Counted from the first letter of the stretch, positions 7,498-16,328 are shown. The stretch: 51,173 nucleotides of DNA from Nocardia sp. SYP-A9097 (GCF_009649815.1 NZ_WJIC01000039.1:1-51173); one strand, 5' to 3'. The notes: a model not told the origin generated them from the sequence alone. A program made the numbers and translations.

Positions 7498-9048
7498 ATG
7501 GCTATGCATCTCTCGCGGCGCACTCTGCTGCGCACCTCCGCCGCCGGGTTGATCGTCGCTCCGGCGCTCGCGGCGTGTTCGTCGAACGACGGTCCCACGC
7601 TGGTCAAACAGCGGCCGAGGCTGACGCACGGCGTAGCGGTGGGTGATCCGCGCAGTGACGGCGCGCTCATCTGGGCGCGTTCGGATCAGCCCGCCAAACT
7701 CATTGCGGAGACCGCGGCCACCGAATCCTTCAAGGACGCAAAGCGTTTCGAAGGGCCGATGCTGACCCCGGATACCGACGGCACCGGGCGGGTGCGGGTG
7801 AACGGCCTGCCCGCCGGAGAGCAGGTGCACTATCGCGTCACTCTCGAAGGCGATGCCACCTCCGAGCCGATCACCGGGGTCTTCCGCACGGTGCCGACCG
7901 GCGCATCGGATATCAAGCTGCTGTGGTCGGGCGATGTGGCGGGTCAGGGGTACGGCATCAATCCCGAGCTGGGCGGGATGAAGATCTTCTCCGCCATGGC
8001 CGCTCGCGATCCGCATTTCTTCATTCACTCCGGCGACTCGATCTACGCCGATGGGCCGCTGAAGGAGTCGGTGACGCTGCCCGACGGCCGGATCTGGCGC
8101 AATACCGTCTCCGAGGCGAAAAGCGCTGTGGCGCAGACCCTGGATCAGTTCCGCGGTAATTTCGCCTACAACCTGACGGACGAGAATTACCGGCGATTCA
8201 ATTCTTCGGTGGCGCAGATCGTGCAGTGGGACGACCACGAGACCGTCAACAACTGGTACCCGGGCGGGCAGGTCGGCCCGGCCAAGGGCTACACCGAGCG
8301 CAGTATGGACACCCTCGCCACCCGGTCCTGGCAGGCGTTTCACGAGTGGATGCCGGTGGAGCCCAAGGAAACCGTCGACGGCCGCCTGTATCGCAAGATC
8401 TCCTACGGCCCGCTGCTGGATGTCTTCGTGCTGGATATGCGCACCTACAAGGACACCAATGACGAGAACCGCTCCCCCGACGGCAAGATTTTCGGCACGG
8501 CCCAAACCCAATGGCTCATCGGCGCTTTGCGTGATTCGAAGGCGACGTGGAAGATCGTCGCCAATGATCTGCCGCTCGGATTGGTTGTGAAAGACGGTGA
8601 GCAGCCTGATCGTACGGCCTTCGAAGGTCCGGCGAACAATGATCCGGGCGCACCGTCCGGCCGCGAAAACGAAATCGCCAAGGTGCTCTCATCCATCAAA
8701 TCCAATAAGGTTTCCGGCGTCGTCTGGCTCACCGCGGATGTGCATTACACGGCCGCACACCACTACTCGCCCGAGCGCGCCGCATTCGGAGATTTCGACG
8801 AATTCTGGGAATTCGTCTCCGGTCCGTTGAACGCCGGCGCTTTCGGTCCGAATCCCCTCGATGGAACTTTCGGTCCCGAAGCGGTTTTCGTGCATGCCCC
8901 GCCCGTTCAGAATGCTTCTCCGCTGGACGGAGCGTTCCAGCATTTCGGTGAGGTCAGCATTGACGGCCGGTCCCGCGAACTCACAGTGAACCTCTGCGAC
9001 GCGACCGGAAACGTACTGTTCACACAGCGTCTCACCCCCGCACACTGA
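7498..9048 (+). CDS. PhoD-like alkaline phosphatase/phosphodiesterase, Tat lipoprotein
   Basis: A 516-residue PhoD-family metallophosphatase. The N-terminus combines a Tat motif (SRRTLLR, residues 6-12) with a lipobox LAAC ending at Cys27, so the enzyme should be anchored outside the membrane after folding with metals. Metal-binding motifs visible in order are SGDVAGQGYG, FIHSGDSIYADG, QWDDHETVNNW and WLTADVHYTAAHHY. An N-terminal PhoD beta domain (LTHGVAVGDPRSDGALIWAR) precedes them. PhoD enzymes hydrolyse phosphodiesters, including teichoic acids and phospholipids, and are usually induced by phosphate starvation. GAAAGG precedes the ATG at 7498; the second ATG at 7504 is possible. Confidence 0.92.
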   Translation: MAMHLSRRTLLRTSAAGLIVAPALAACSSNDGPTLVKQRPRLTHGVAVGDPRSDGALIWARSDQPAKLIAETAATESFKDAKRFEGPMLTPDTDGTGRVRVNGLPAGEQVHYRVTLEGDATSEPITGVFRTVPTGASDIKLLWSGDVAGQGYGINPELGGMKIFSAMAARDPHFFIHSGDSIYADGPLKESVTLPDGRIWRNTVSEAKSAVAQTLDQFRGNFAYNLTDENYRRFNSSVAQIVQWDDHETVNNWYPGGQVGPAKGYTERSMDTLATRSWQAFHEWMPVEPKETVDGRLYRKISYGPLLDVFVLDMRTYKDTNDENRSPDGKIFGTAQTQWLIGALRDSKATWKIVANDLPLGLVVKDGEQPDRTAFEGPANNDPGAPSGRENEIAKVLSSIKSNKVSGVVWLTADVHYTAAHHYSPERAAFGDFDEFWEFVSGPLNAGAFGPNPLDGTFGPEAVFVHAPPVQNASPLDGAFQHFGEVSIDGRSRELTVNLCDATGNVLFTQRLTPAH

Positions 9049-9102
9049 GACGCCGGTCCAAGTACGAGCAGGACGGCCGGGACTATGGTTAGCTGTAGCG
9101 CC

Positions 9103-10362
9103 ATGAGCACGTCCTTCTCCACCCTCCCGGCAGAATTCCTCCCCCGCGATACCGCGGATGTGGTTCGTACCGTTCGGGATTCGCGCAAATCGACGAAACC
9201 GCTGATCATCCGCGGTGGGGAGCGCCCGGACGAGGAACTCGCGCTGCCCGAGCAGGGCACGGTGCTGTCACTGCGGAGGATGAACCGGGTTCAGGTCGTC
9301 GACGCCGATGCCCGCACCGTGCGGGTGCAGGCGGGCGCGCGGCTCTCCGATATCGACCGCACCCTCGGCGCACACGGGCTCGGACTGCCGATCGTCGGCG
9401 ATCACCGGGATATCACCGCGGGCGGGTTCGCCGCGGTCGGCGGGCTCAGCGCGGCCTCGCACCGGTTCGGCATGTTCAGCGACAATGTCGTGGAGGTCGA
9501 ATACGTCGATCAGGACGGACGCTTCGGGACCTGCGGGCGCAATCATCACACCGAGCGGTTCCATCGAATTCTGGGCGGCGGTGGGCGGACGGGAATCATT
9601 ACCGCGCTCACCCTCGGCGTGACCGATGTGGACAAGGACCGGACCTGGCTCACCACCGACGCGCATCGCTTCCTGGACTTCGACACCTTCGTGGAGCAGG
9701 CGTACAAGGAGATTCAGTCGCCGGGTGAGGCCATGCTGCAGGTCGGGCGCTGGGTGGATACCGCGCCGCTGAAGGTGGCCCGGCCGGTCGGTACCGGCAC
9801 CGTACAGCTCGGTACGGTCCGCTTCGGCCAGTGGTCCAGCCTGCACCCCACCGCACCGAATCTGTCGCTGCGGGCGCGGCGTGAGGTCGGTTCCCGCGCC
9901 CGAAAGTCCTTGGGTGCCATTGCCGCATCGGCGGGCGGACGCGCCGGTATGCCGGTGCGTAATGCCGCCGCCGGTGCGCTCATGTTCGCTCCGAAGGTGC
10001 TGACGCTGCGCGATGCGGAGTACCTGGCCGATACCGTCATCAGCTCCTCGGAGCGTGGCTCGGCGTACCGCATCTCGGTGTTCGCGCCCATGTCGACCTA
10101 TCCGCGGGTGTTCCACCGGCTGCACGATCTGTTCTCCGGGCATCGGGAGCAAACCGGTTGCTTCACTGTGATTTCCGCGCTCACCTATGGTGTGCGCTCG
10201 CACTACCTGCGCGAACTCGACAGTGAAGATCATGGCTTCATCACCTTCACCTGCCGGCTGCGGCCGGCCGCGCTGCCCTCGGAACTGTTGCGGGACATCG
10301 TGTCCTCGATCGATGAAATCTGCGTGTCCGAACGCGCCCGGCGCTATGACCCGACCGATTAG
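9103..10362 (+). CDS. FAD-binding (PCMH-type) oxidoreductase
   Basis: A 419-residue protein with an N-terminal FAD_binding_4 (PCMH) domain. Motifs are VLSLRRMNRVQVVDADARTV, the RVQAGARLSDIDRTLGAHGL helix and GDHRDITAGGF..VGGLS.AS.RFG, the typical FAD pyrophosphate-binding region. The C-terminal half is a cap domain of unclear class, and the substrate cannot be assigned. No signal peptide is visible. An in-frame ATG at 9085 would add six residues. The gene follows phoD by 54 bp on the same strand and could be co-transcribed with it. Confidence 0.75.
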   Translation: MSTSFSTLPAEFLPRDTADVVRTVRDSRKSTKPLIIRGGERPDEELALPEQGTVLSLRRMNRVQVVDADARTVRVQAGARLSDIDRTLGAHGLGLPIVGDHRDITAGGFAAVGGLSAASHRFGMFSDNVVEVEYVDQDGRFGTCGRNHHTERFHRILGGGGRTGIITALTLGVTDVDKDRTWLTTDAHRFLDFDTFVEQAYKEIQSPGEAMLQVGRWVDTAPLKVARPVGTGTVQLGTVRFGQWSSLHPTAPNLSLRARREVGSRARKSLGAIAASAGGRAGMPVRNAAAGALMFAPKVLTLRDAEYLADTVISSSERGSAYRISVFAPMSTYPRVFHRLHDLFSGHREQTGCFTVISALTYGVRSHYLRELDSEDHGFITFTCRLRPAALPSELLRDIVSSIDEICVSERARRYDPTD

Positions 10363-10373
10363 AATGTGTTCCG

Positions 10374-10413
10374 CCGCACCGCCAGCAATCGGCTAGCAGC
10401 CGGGGTGGTGCGG
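10374..10413 (+). terminator. Possible hairpin terminator after the FAD oxidase
   Basis: CCGCACC (10374-10380) can pair with GGTGCGG (10407-10413) just 3' of the stop at 10362. No T-run follows. Confidence 0.35.
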
Positions 10414-10485
10414 ACGGCTTCGATACTGTCGGCGGGGTATCGGTGCATGGTTCGGCTCATTCATTGACTGAAGGTTGCCTGTCCC

Positions 10486-11289
10486 ATGATGGAATTCCGT
10501 GCTGCTCGCCGCCCCCGTCCCGCAGACAGCTCCATTGCGGGTAAACGCATTGTCATCACCGATGCCTGTTCCGATATCGGTCGTGCCACCGCACGATTAC
10601 TCGCCTCCCACGGTGCAGAGGTTCTCCTCGTCGCGCGCCGCGGGAGTCAATTGGCCTCCGATTTCGCCGCCATCATCGATTCCGGCGGCCGTGCGCACTG
10701 GAATCGCTGCGACCTCTCCGCCCTCGGCGATGTGGACCAACTCGTCGAATGGCTACTGACCGATTTCGACAGCATCGATGTCCTGATCAATAACGCCGGC
10801 CGCCCGTCGCGCCGCCCAGTCCTGCAATCCCTGGACCGTTTCGCCGACTACCAGCGCACCATGGCCGCCAACTACTTCGGCCCGCTGCGACTGACCCTGG
10901 GCCTGCTTCCCGCCATGCTCGCGGGCGGCTCCGGGCATGTGGTCAATGTCGGCCCCTGGTCCCTATCCACCGGCGCCGCACCCAATTTCGCCTCGTACGC
11001 CAGCTCCCAAGCCGCCTGGACCACCTTCGGCCAATGCGCCGACGCCGAACTCTCCCCCCGAGGCATCCACGTCACCACGGTCCATTACCCCGCCTTCCGC
11101 ATAGACGCCACCGCCCCAACCTATTTCACCGAACAACCCGCCCTGGACCCCAGCGAAGCGGCGGACTGGATCGCCACAGCCATCCACACCCGCCCCACCC
11201 ACCTCCAACCCCGCTTCCCCCGGGCCCTCCTCGGCCTGGCCGGAATGTCCCCCCGCACAACCCGTCTGAAGCACGCCCTGGGCATCTGA
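10486..11289 (+). CDS. SDR-fold protein with degenerate catalytic residues
   Basis: A 267-residue protein with clear SDR homology: CDLSALGDVDQLV, VLINNAGRPSRRPV and HVVNVGPWS are recognisable. The nucleotide motif reads TDACSDIG (residues 25-32) instead of TGxxxGIG, and the catalytic YxxxK reads Y171-ASS-Q175, so the lysine is replaced by glutamine. Classical SDR chemistry needs that lysine; the protein is therefore either an unusual enzyme, a binding protein or a regulator. The ATG ATG pair at 10486 and 10489 gives two close starts. The ORF is intact with good codon use, so it is not simply a decayed gene. Confidence 0.8.
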   Translation: MMEFRAARRPRPADSSIAGKRIVITDACSDIGRATARLLASHGAEVLLVARRGSQLASDFAAIIDSGGRAHWNRCDLSALGDVDQLVEWLLTDFDSIDVLINNAGRPSRRPVLQSLDRFADYQRTMAANYFGPLRLTLGLLPAMLAGGSGHVVNVGPWSLSTGAAPNFASYASSQAAWTTFGQCADAELSPRGIHVTTVHYPAFRIDATAPTYFTEQPALDPSEAADWIATAIHTRPTHLQPRFPRALLGLAGMSPRTTRLKHALGI

Positions 11290-11290
11290 A

Positions 11291-11310
11291 GCCCTCTCCA
11301 CCATTGAGGG
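11291..11310. repeat. Short hairpin with CCATTGAGGG, copy 2
   Basis: Matches 5529-5548 at 18 of 20 positions, with arms CCCTC and GAGGG. It begins two bases after the SDR stop and directly abuts a stronger terminator hairpin. Confidence 0.4.
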
Positions 11311-11345
11311 AAGCCGGGGTGCCCACCCACCGGGCACCCCGGCTT
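11311..11345. terminator. Strong bidirectional hairpin terminator
   Basis: Perfect 14-bp stem AAGCCGGGGTGCCC / GGGCACCCCGGCTT with a 7-nt loop, placed between the convergent SDR (+) and PPOX (-) genes. No clear T-run, as is common for actinobacterial terminators. Confidence 0.7.
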
Positions 11346-11415
11346 CACAGGTCAACCAGTTCCTCGGCCCGGGGCCTTCGTAGCCGATACCCGCAGTTAC
11401 CTTGCGCCCCAATCG

Positions 11416-11853
11416 TCAAGCGTTGCCGTAGATGCGGGTTGGGGTGATCAGAACTACCGCGCGGCGGTCGGCTGCCATTACTCGGTCATATTCGTCGAAG
11501 TCCTCGTGGGTGCCGCCGGCCGCGGTGAAGACTTCGCGCAGGAGGAGGCGGAGGGGTTCGGGGGCGAGGATGGGGTCGTCGGGGCCCGCTATCCAAGCCG
11601 AGCCTTCGACGGTGAGCCATTGCCAGCCGACTCGGATGTTTACCGACATGTACGGCCGCGCACGGAGATTGGCGAGTTTGCGGGTGCCGCCGCGCAGCAC
11701 CATGCCCACTACTTGGTCGCCGGTGTCCGGGTGTTTCAGGACTCCGGCATTCACTACCGAGGATTGGATTGTGCTGTCGGGCCGCAGGGTCGACACCGTG
11801 CAGAGGCCATGGTCGCCGGCGATCAGCCGGGCGAAATCCGCGAGATCGCTCAC
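11416..11853 (-). CDS. PPOX-class (F420/FMN split-barrel) family protein
   Basis: A 145-residue single-domain split-barrel flavin/deazaflavin-binding protein. The sequence pattern is ARLIAGDHGLCTVSTLRPD at the N-terminus, then GMVLRGGTRKLANLRARP, then VEGSAWI and RRAVVLITPTRIYGN at the end. This matches the actinobacterial pyridoxamine-5'-phosphate-oxidase-like F420-dependent family, which reduces diverse substrates with F420H2 or binds FMN or haem. Substrate unknown. It is convergent with the SDR at 10486-11289. Confidence 0.8.
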   Translation of the reverse strand: MSDLADFARLIAGDHGLCTVSTLRPDSTIQSSVVNAGVLKHPDTGDQVVGMVLRGGTRKLANLRARPYMSVNIRVGWQWLTVEGSAWIAGPDDPILAPEPLRLLLREVFTAAGGTHEDFDEYDRVMAADRRAVVLITPTRIYGNA

Positions 11854-11925
11854 GGGGGCAGTCTACGGAGTTCGAGCGAATTCCCGGCGGTGTCGGAGCC
11901 GGTGCGCGCCACCGCCTCGAACTGA

Positions 11926-12942
11926 TCAGCAGTCGGGCTTGGAAGTGGTTATCGAGCCGTGGATTCGGGTGACGGGGCAGTCGCGTTTGGATTGGGTTCG
12001 GGTGGCGTCCTCGGTGAGGGTGGTGAGGAGGGCGTCGGCGCGAGTGCGGCCCAGCACTGGGCGGGTTGTGGTGTCCGCGCTGATTTGTGAGCCCGGACCG
12101 GCGGTGAACGCGCAGGAGATGGTGGTGGTGGTGCCGTCACCGGGCATCTCCAGGACTCCCGCGCAGTCGGGGCGGGGTGTGCGGACACCGTTGATGGTCA
12201 ACGCGATTTCGTAGGACACGAAGGTGGTCGCCACCGGCGGGGTGAAGCCGGGGATAGTGACCGAGAGGAAGGGGTGCGGGGTAGCGGTGAGGGTGGCGAC
12301 GGCGGAACAGGTTGTGGCACAGGGGGTGCTCCAACCGCTGTCGACGGCCACCCGGGATTCGGTGTCGGACGCGAGGTCGAGGGCGGTGACCGTCGGGCGC
12401 AGGTCGGTGTAGAAACGCGCCGCGTCGTCCCAATTCATCGGTGTGACTTGGATATCGAACGCCGGATCGACGATTCGGTCGGCATGACCCGCGTGTACGT
12501 ATGTCCGCATCGCGCCGCTGCCGATGGGTGTGGACTCATGGCCGTTGACGGTCTCGACCGGGCCGACCGAAACCGGTTGACCGGCATCGATACTCGGGTC
12601 GAGGCGTTCCGCGAGGTTCGCGGGTTTCAGGAGTTCCGGCAGATCCGTGTCATGAAAGGTGGACGGTTCGAGCAGCTGTATACCGTCCGAGATAGCGGCG
12701 GCGTCGGCACTGAACCCGTCTGCGAGCCAGCCATCCCGATTGCCCTGCAAGAACGTCTTGATGCCGACCCGCAGATAGGTCAATGTCTTCCCGGGACCGA
12801 GTTCGAGCGTCCCCGACGCCTCCCCCGCACTCGTAACCCGCAGGTCCACACCCAGATTCGTGCCATCCTTCGCAGTGAGCCGCCTGACGTAATGCGCGCC
12901 CGGCGCATTCAAGCGATCTTGACGCGAGCGAACTATATGGTC
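11926..12942 (-). pseudogene. 5'-truncated exported-protein gene (LppX/LprG-like N-terminal domain)
   Basis: The frame encodes a convincing protein from about LNAPGAHYVRRLTAKDG, through TSAGEASGTLELG..LRVGIKTFL, to the C-terminal Cys at the stop. The N-terminal part resembles mycobacterial LppX/LprAFG-type lipoproteins, and the C-terminal 150 residues hold several paired cysteines, as in exported proteins. However, no signal peptide, lipobox, RBS or ATG/GTG start exists in this frame. Upstream in-frame codons are non-coding in character, and a different minus frame carries about 45 plausible residues ending in TAG at 12933-12935. The 5' end therefore appears deleted or frameshifted. A TTG at 12910-12912 could be a start only for a signal-less fragment. 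Confidence 0.6.
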
Positions 12943-13111
12943 CCGCAACCGAACTCGACGAACCCGGCTGGATCGACGGCGATAGTGCCCCCATTTCTGC
13001 GGTCGGCGCAGACCGGCCGGTTTCGGATAATCTCCTCCAAGTCCACTTCGGAAGAGGGCGATCCGGCATGGCTCGCACTCTTCCTCGCTTCGATGGTTGT
13101 ATGGGGTAGAG

Positions 13112-13633
13112 ATGACGAGTAGCGACGTCGAGCTGGCAGCTCGTTGGTGGCAGTGGGCGATGTCGGTGCCGAACGCCAAGAATCCGGTAGTGGACGAGAC
13201 CGGAGAGTTCGCCGCGATCGATCAGCCGGCGGATGTCTGGTTCCTGGCAGGCACCTTCGGTGGGCGGGTCAAGCGGCAGTGCACGATTCCGCAGGGTCGG
13301 CCGATCTTCTTCCCGGCTTTCAATATGTTCCAGAAGGTTCCGGACGGATTTTTCGCGCGGGGCGAGGTGCCGGTGGCGCCTGCGGCGTCCGGTCACGCCG
13401 CATTGAACGGAACCCCGCTGCCCGTGCGAGCGGTGACCAACGACAAGGCATTTCGGATCACGGCGGCAGCGGGCGGTCCCTTCGGTCAGACCGGCCGGTT
13501 CAAGGCCAAAGCCTGGGGACTGTGGGTCCATCTCGATGGTCTCGCGCCCGGCGACTACGTCCTCACCTTCGGTGGCGAATACGAGCCCGGCGGCTTCTGG
13601 GTCGAGATCACCTATCAGTTGGAGGTTCGCTGA
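13112..13633 (+). CDS. Conserved protein of unknown function with WFLAGTFGG motif
   Basis: A 173-residue protein. The segment WWQWAMSVPNAKNPVVDETG, then DVWFLAGTFGG..KRQCTIPQGRPIFFP, resembles a family of uncharacterised bacterial proteins, often exported, with a W-x2-WA..P..NP.xDxTG / VWFLAGT / C.vP.G..iFFP signature. This copy has no signal peptide. Its stop overlaps the ATG of the next small gene (TGATG), so the two are translationally coupled. The start at 13112 was chosen as the first ATG before the conserved region. Function unknown. Confidence 0.7.
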   Translation: MTSSDVELAARWWQWAMSVPNAKNPVVDETGEFAAIDQPADVWFLAGTFGGRVKRQCTIPQGRPIFFPAFNMFQKVPDGFFARGEVPVAPAASGHAALNGTPLPVRAVTNDKAFRITAAAGGPFGQTGRFKAKAWGLWVHLDGLAPGDYVLTFGGEYEPGGFWVEITYQLEVR

Positions 13634-13878
13634 TGCCGCGTCGAACGCACGACACCGGCCGACCTTCAGGAGTGCGCGCACTGTCCGAGCGTTTGCATGC
13701 CGGACAGAACGCGGGGGTCTCCGCCGGGAAAAGAGACTGGGTTCGAGCGGCAGCGCATCGAACGGGTTGGCCCGTCCTGGTGTTCTTCTGCTGCTCGATG
13801 CTCGTCAGTGTTTTATTGGTGGTCATCCTGATGGCAGTAGTGGCCATCTTCCCGTTCCTGATCTTCGCCATCGTTTAG
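13633..13878 (+). CDS. Small membrane protein
   Basis: An 81-residue protein. The first 45 residues are polar and basic; the rest forms a long hydrophobic stretch (VLVFFCCSMLVSVLLVVILM and onward to the end), enough for one long or two short membrane helices, with no residues after it. The ATG at 13633 overlaps the preceding TGA, and GGAGG lies upstream at about 13621, so it is coupled to the 173-residue protein. Function unknown. Confidence 0.7.
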   Translation: MPRRTHDTGRPSGVRALSERLHAGQNAGVSAGKRDWVRAAAHRTGWPVLVFFCCSMLVSVLLVVILMAVVAIFPFLIFAIV

Positions 13879-13906
13879 CGGCACCGCGACCGGCAGAGCG
13901 GCCATA

Positions 13907-14692
13907 CTACTTGCCCGCGCGGGCCAGGAATTCCTTGGCCAGGGACCGGTATTGTTCCGCGCCTGCGGATTTGGGGGCCCAGCTGGTGACGGGTTCACCG
14001 GCGAGCGTCGCGTCCGGGAAGCGGACCGTGCGGGAGATCTGGGTGCCGTAGACGCGATCGCCGAAGACCTCGGTCACGCGGGTCAGGACCTGGCGCGAGT
14101 GCAGCAGACGGCGGTCGAACATGGTGACCACGATGCCGGATAGGCTAAGGCGGGGATTCAGCCGGTCGCGCACCTTTTCCATGGTGTCGGTGAGCAACGC
14201 CAGGCCACGTAGCGCGAAGTACTCCGGTTCCATCGGAATGATCACGCCGTCCGCGCAGGCCAGGGCATTCACCGTGAGCAGGCTCAGCGAGGGCTGGCAG
14301 TCGATGAAGATGTAGTCGTAGCGATCCCGAATGGGGTCCAGCACGCGGCGCAGGCAGTGTTCGCGGCCGACCTCGTTGACGAGCTGGATCTCGGCCGCGG
14401 ACAGGTCGATATTGCTCGGCAGCAGATGCATGTTCTCGACGCCGGTCTTCATCAGCACCTCGTCGACCGAGGGCGCGTTCCGCCCGAGTAGGTCGTAGAT
14501 GGTCAACTCGAGGTCATTGACGTAGACCCCCAGGCCCGCCGAGAGCGCACCCTGCGGATCGAGATCGACCAGCAGGATTCTGAGTCCTTGCTCGGCAAGC
14601 GCCGCACCGAGATTGATGGTCGAGGTGGTTTTCCCGACGCCACCCTTCTGATTGCACAGGGCCACGATCTGCGCTTCAGGGTTTGCCAACAT
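13907..14692 (-). CDS. ParA/Soj-family ATPase without adjacent ParB
   Basis: A 261-residue ParA-type ATPase. The deviant Walker A CNQKGGVGKTTST spans residues 13-25, the switch region is VDLDPQGALSAGLG, and Walker B is YIFIDCQPSL. The C-terminal part (QVLTRVTEVFGDRVYGTQI, then VRFPDA) matches the short chromosomal ParA-like group that in actinobacteria accompanies scpA/scpB or the cytochrome oxidase genes. No ParB or parS site is adjacent, so it is an orphan in this window. The likely role is cargo or chromosome positioning. The gene is separated from upstream ctaF by a terminator. Confidence 0.85.
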   Translation of the reverse strand: MLANPEAQIVALCNQKGGVGKTTSTINLGAALAEQGLRILLVDLDPQGALSAGLGVYVNDLELTIYDLLGRNAPSVDEVLMKTGVENMHLLPSNIDLSAAEIQLVNEVGREHCLRRVLDPIRDRYDYIFIDCQPSLSLLTVNALACADGVIIPMEPEYFALRGLALLTDTMEKVRDRLNPRLSLSGIVVTMFDRRLLHSRQVLTRVTEVFGDRVYGTQISRTVRFPDATLAGEPVTSWAPKSAGAEQYRSLAKEFLARAGK

Positions 14693-14751
14693 GTTGCCAG
14701 GCTAGCCCTAGGTCGCGTCGGCGTGTCGTTGCGACGCGGGAGTTCTCACTC

Positions 14752-14792
14752 AAAAAAAGAGCGCCCCGCCGGAAAACTCCGGTGGGGCGCTT
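14752..14792 (-). terminator. Rho-independent terminator of ctaC-ctaF
   Basis: A 12-13-bp stem (GCGCCCCGCCGGA, 14761-14773, pairing with 14778-14790) followed on the minus strand by a seven-T run (14752-14758). It ends the ctaC-ctaF transcript and isolates parA. Confidence 0.9.
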
Positions 14793-14806
14793 CGAGAGCT
14801 TGTCGC

Positions 14807-15223
14807 TCAGTGCTTTTCGGGGCCGATGTGGTACTCGAACACCAGACCGCCGGCGGCGACCAGAATGCAGACCACGCCGATGCCGATCAGCCAGTACTGG
14901 AAGAACGCGAAGCCCAGGGCGGCAATGGAACCCGCGCCCGCGAGCAGAATGGGCCAGAACGAACCGGGCGAGAAGAAGCCCAGATCGCCCGCGCCATCCA
15001 CGATCTCCGCGTCTTCGTAGTCTTCCGGACGCAGGTCCAGTCGACGGGCGACGAAGCGGAAGTAGGTGCCGACGATGATCGCCAGGCCCGCCGTCAGCAC
15101 GATGGCGGTGGTACCGGCCCACTCGACGCCGGTCCGCGACTGGCTTGTGAAGTAGGCGTAGACGACGCCCACGATCGCGAAAAAGACCGCGAGCAGTTCG
15201 AAGATGCGAGCTTCGACCTTCAT
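14807..15223 (-). CDS. ctaF: Cytochrome c oxidase subunit IV (actinobacterial CtaF)
   Basis: A 138-residue membrane protein with four hydrophobic helices: IFELLAVFFAIVGVVYAYF, AIVLTAGLAIIVGTYF, FWPILLAGAGSIAALG and FFQYWLIGIGVVCILVAAGG. This is the actinobacteria-specific small subunit of the aa3-type oxidase in the bc1-aa3 supercomplex. The gene follows ctaC by 13 bases and shares its terminator, so it is in the same operon. The assignment is supported by the conserved ctaC-ctaF order, with asnB divergent, in mycobacteria. Confidence 0.92.
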   Translation of the reverse strand: MKVEARIFELLAVFFAIVGVVYAYFTSQSRTGVEWAGTTAIVLTAGLAIIVGTYFRFVARRLDLRPEDYEDAEIVDGAGDLGFFSPGSFWPILLAGAGSIAALGFAFFQYWLIGIGVVCILVAAGGLVFEYHIGPEKH

Positions 15224-15236
15224 GTCAGTTCATCCC

Positions 15237-16328
15237 TCACTTGACTTCGGAGGCGAGTTCGTTGCCGCGCGCATCGCGCTTGGTGTTGAACGGCTGGGTT
15301 TTGATCGCCACCGGTGCCTCGCCGATATCGGCCAGGGCGGCGGCATTGGTCTTACCGGCCCGACGTGCATCCAGGTACTTCTGGAAGTTCTCCGGCGATA
15401 CCGCGCGAACCTCGAAGTTCATCATCGAGTGGAAGGTGCCGCACATTTCGGCACAACGACCGACGAACGCGCCTTCCTTCTCGATCTTGGTGATCTGGAA
15501 GATGTTGTCCGAGTTGTTCTGCTTCGGGTTCGGCATGACGTCCCGCTTGAACAGGAACTCCGGCACCCAGAAGGAGTGGATGACATCGGCTGCGGCCAGC
15601 TGGAACTCGATGTTCTTACCGGTCGGCAGTACCAGGACCGGAATCTCGTTCGAGGTGCCGACGGTCTCGACCTTGTCGTAGTTCAGGTACGAGATGTCGT
15701 TCGCGGGCAGACCGTTGTTCGGGCCGGGCTGCGGGTGACCGTCCTCGGTGCGCTCCGCGTACTCGTCCTTGATCTGCTGGTTCATGTCCTGACGGAGGTG
15801 ATCCACACCGTCGAACTGGTAACCACCCTTGAAGTCGACCTTCTGGTAGCCGAACTTCCAGTTCCACTGGAACGCGGTCACATCGACCACGACATCCGGG
15901 TCGGCGACCTTATCGTTCACGTAGTTCTGCACCACCACGGTGAAGTAGAACAGCACCGCGATGATCACGAACGGAGCGGCCGTGTAGCTCAGCTCCAACG
16001 GCACGTTGTAACCGGTCTGCCGCGGGAACTCCGGGGAGTTCGCCTTCTTACGGTGGAACGCGATCGTCCAGAACGTCAGACCCCAGACGATCACACCCAT
16101 CACCAGTGCGGCGATGACGGACCATGTCCAGAGTTCACGCATCCGGGTGGCCTGGGGGGTGACACCCGAGGGCCAACCGAACCGGAGCCACGGGTTGTCG
16201 ATCGAGCAGCCCGAGACAAGCATCGCGGTCATCCCCAAGGACACCGCCAGCCCGGCCCGTCGAAGGATGCGGCCCTGCCGACCCTGGGCGGGTCGTGCCC
16301 CTATCGCTTCGCTCGCCTTGTGCGCCAC
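15237..16328 (-). CDS. ctaC: Cytochrome c oxidase subunit II, lipoprotein
   Basis: A 363-residue subunit carrying the CuA site. The signal sequence ends in a lipobox LVSGC (Cys41). Two membrane helices follow (WSVIAALVMGVIVWGLTFW and APFVIIAVLFYFTVVV). The cupredoxin domain has ADVIHSFWVPEFLFKRDVMP and GRCAEMCGTFHSMMNFEV, which supply the C-x3-C, H, E and M ligands of CuA. A long insert (about VDHLRQDMNQQIK to NNGLPANDISYLNY) is typical of actinobacterial CtaC. GTG at 16326-16328 was chosen because AGGAAGG lies 8 bases upstream; the TTG two codons earlier is too close to it. Operon with ctaF. Confidence 0.93.
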   Translation of the reverse strand: MAHKASEAIGARPAQGRQGRILRRAGLAVSLGMTAMLVSGCSIDNPWLRFGWPSGVTPQATRMRELWTWSVIAALVMGVIVWGLTFWTIAFHRKKANSPEFPRQTGYNVPLELSYTAAPFVIIAVLFYFTVVVQNYVNDKVADPDVVVDVTAFQWNWKFGYQKVDFKGGYQFDGVDHLRQDMNQQIKDEYAERTEDGHPQPGPNNGLPANDISYLNYDKVETVGTSNEIPVLVLPTGKNIEFQLAAADVIHSFWVPEFLFKRDVMPNPKQNNSDNIFQITKIEKEGAFVGRCAEMCGTFHSMMNFEVRAVSPENFQKYLDARRAGKTNAAALADIGEAPVAIKTQPFNTKRDARGNELASEVK

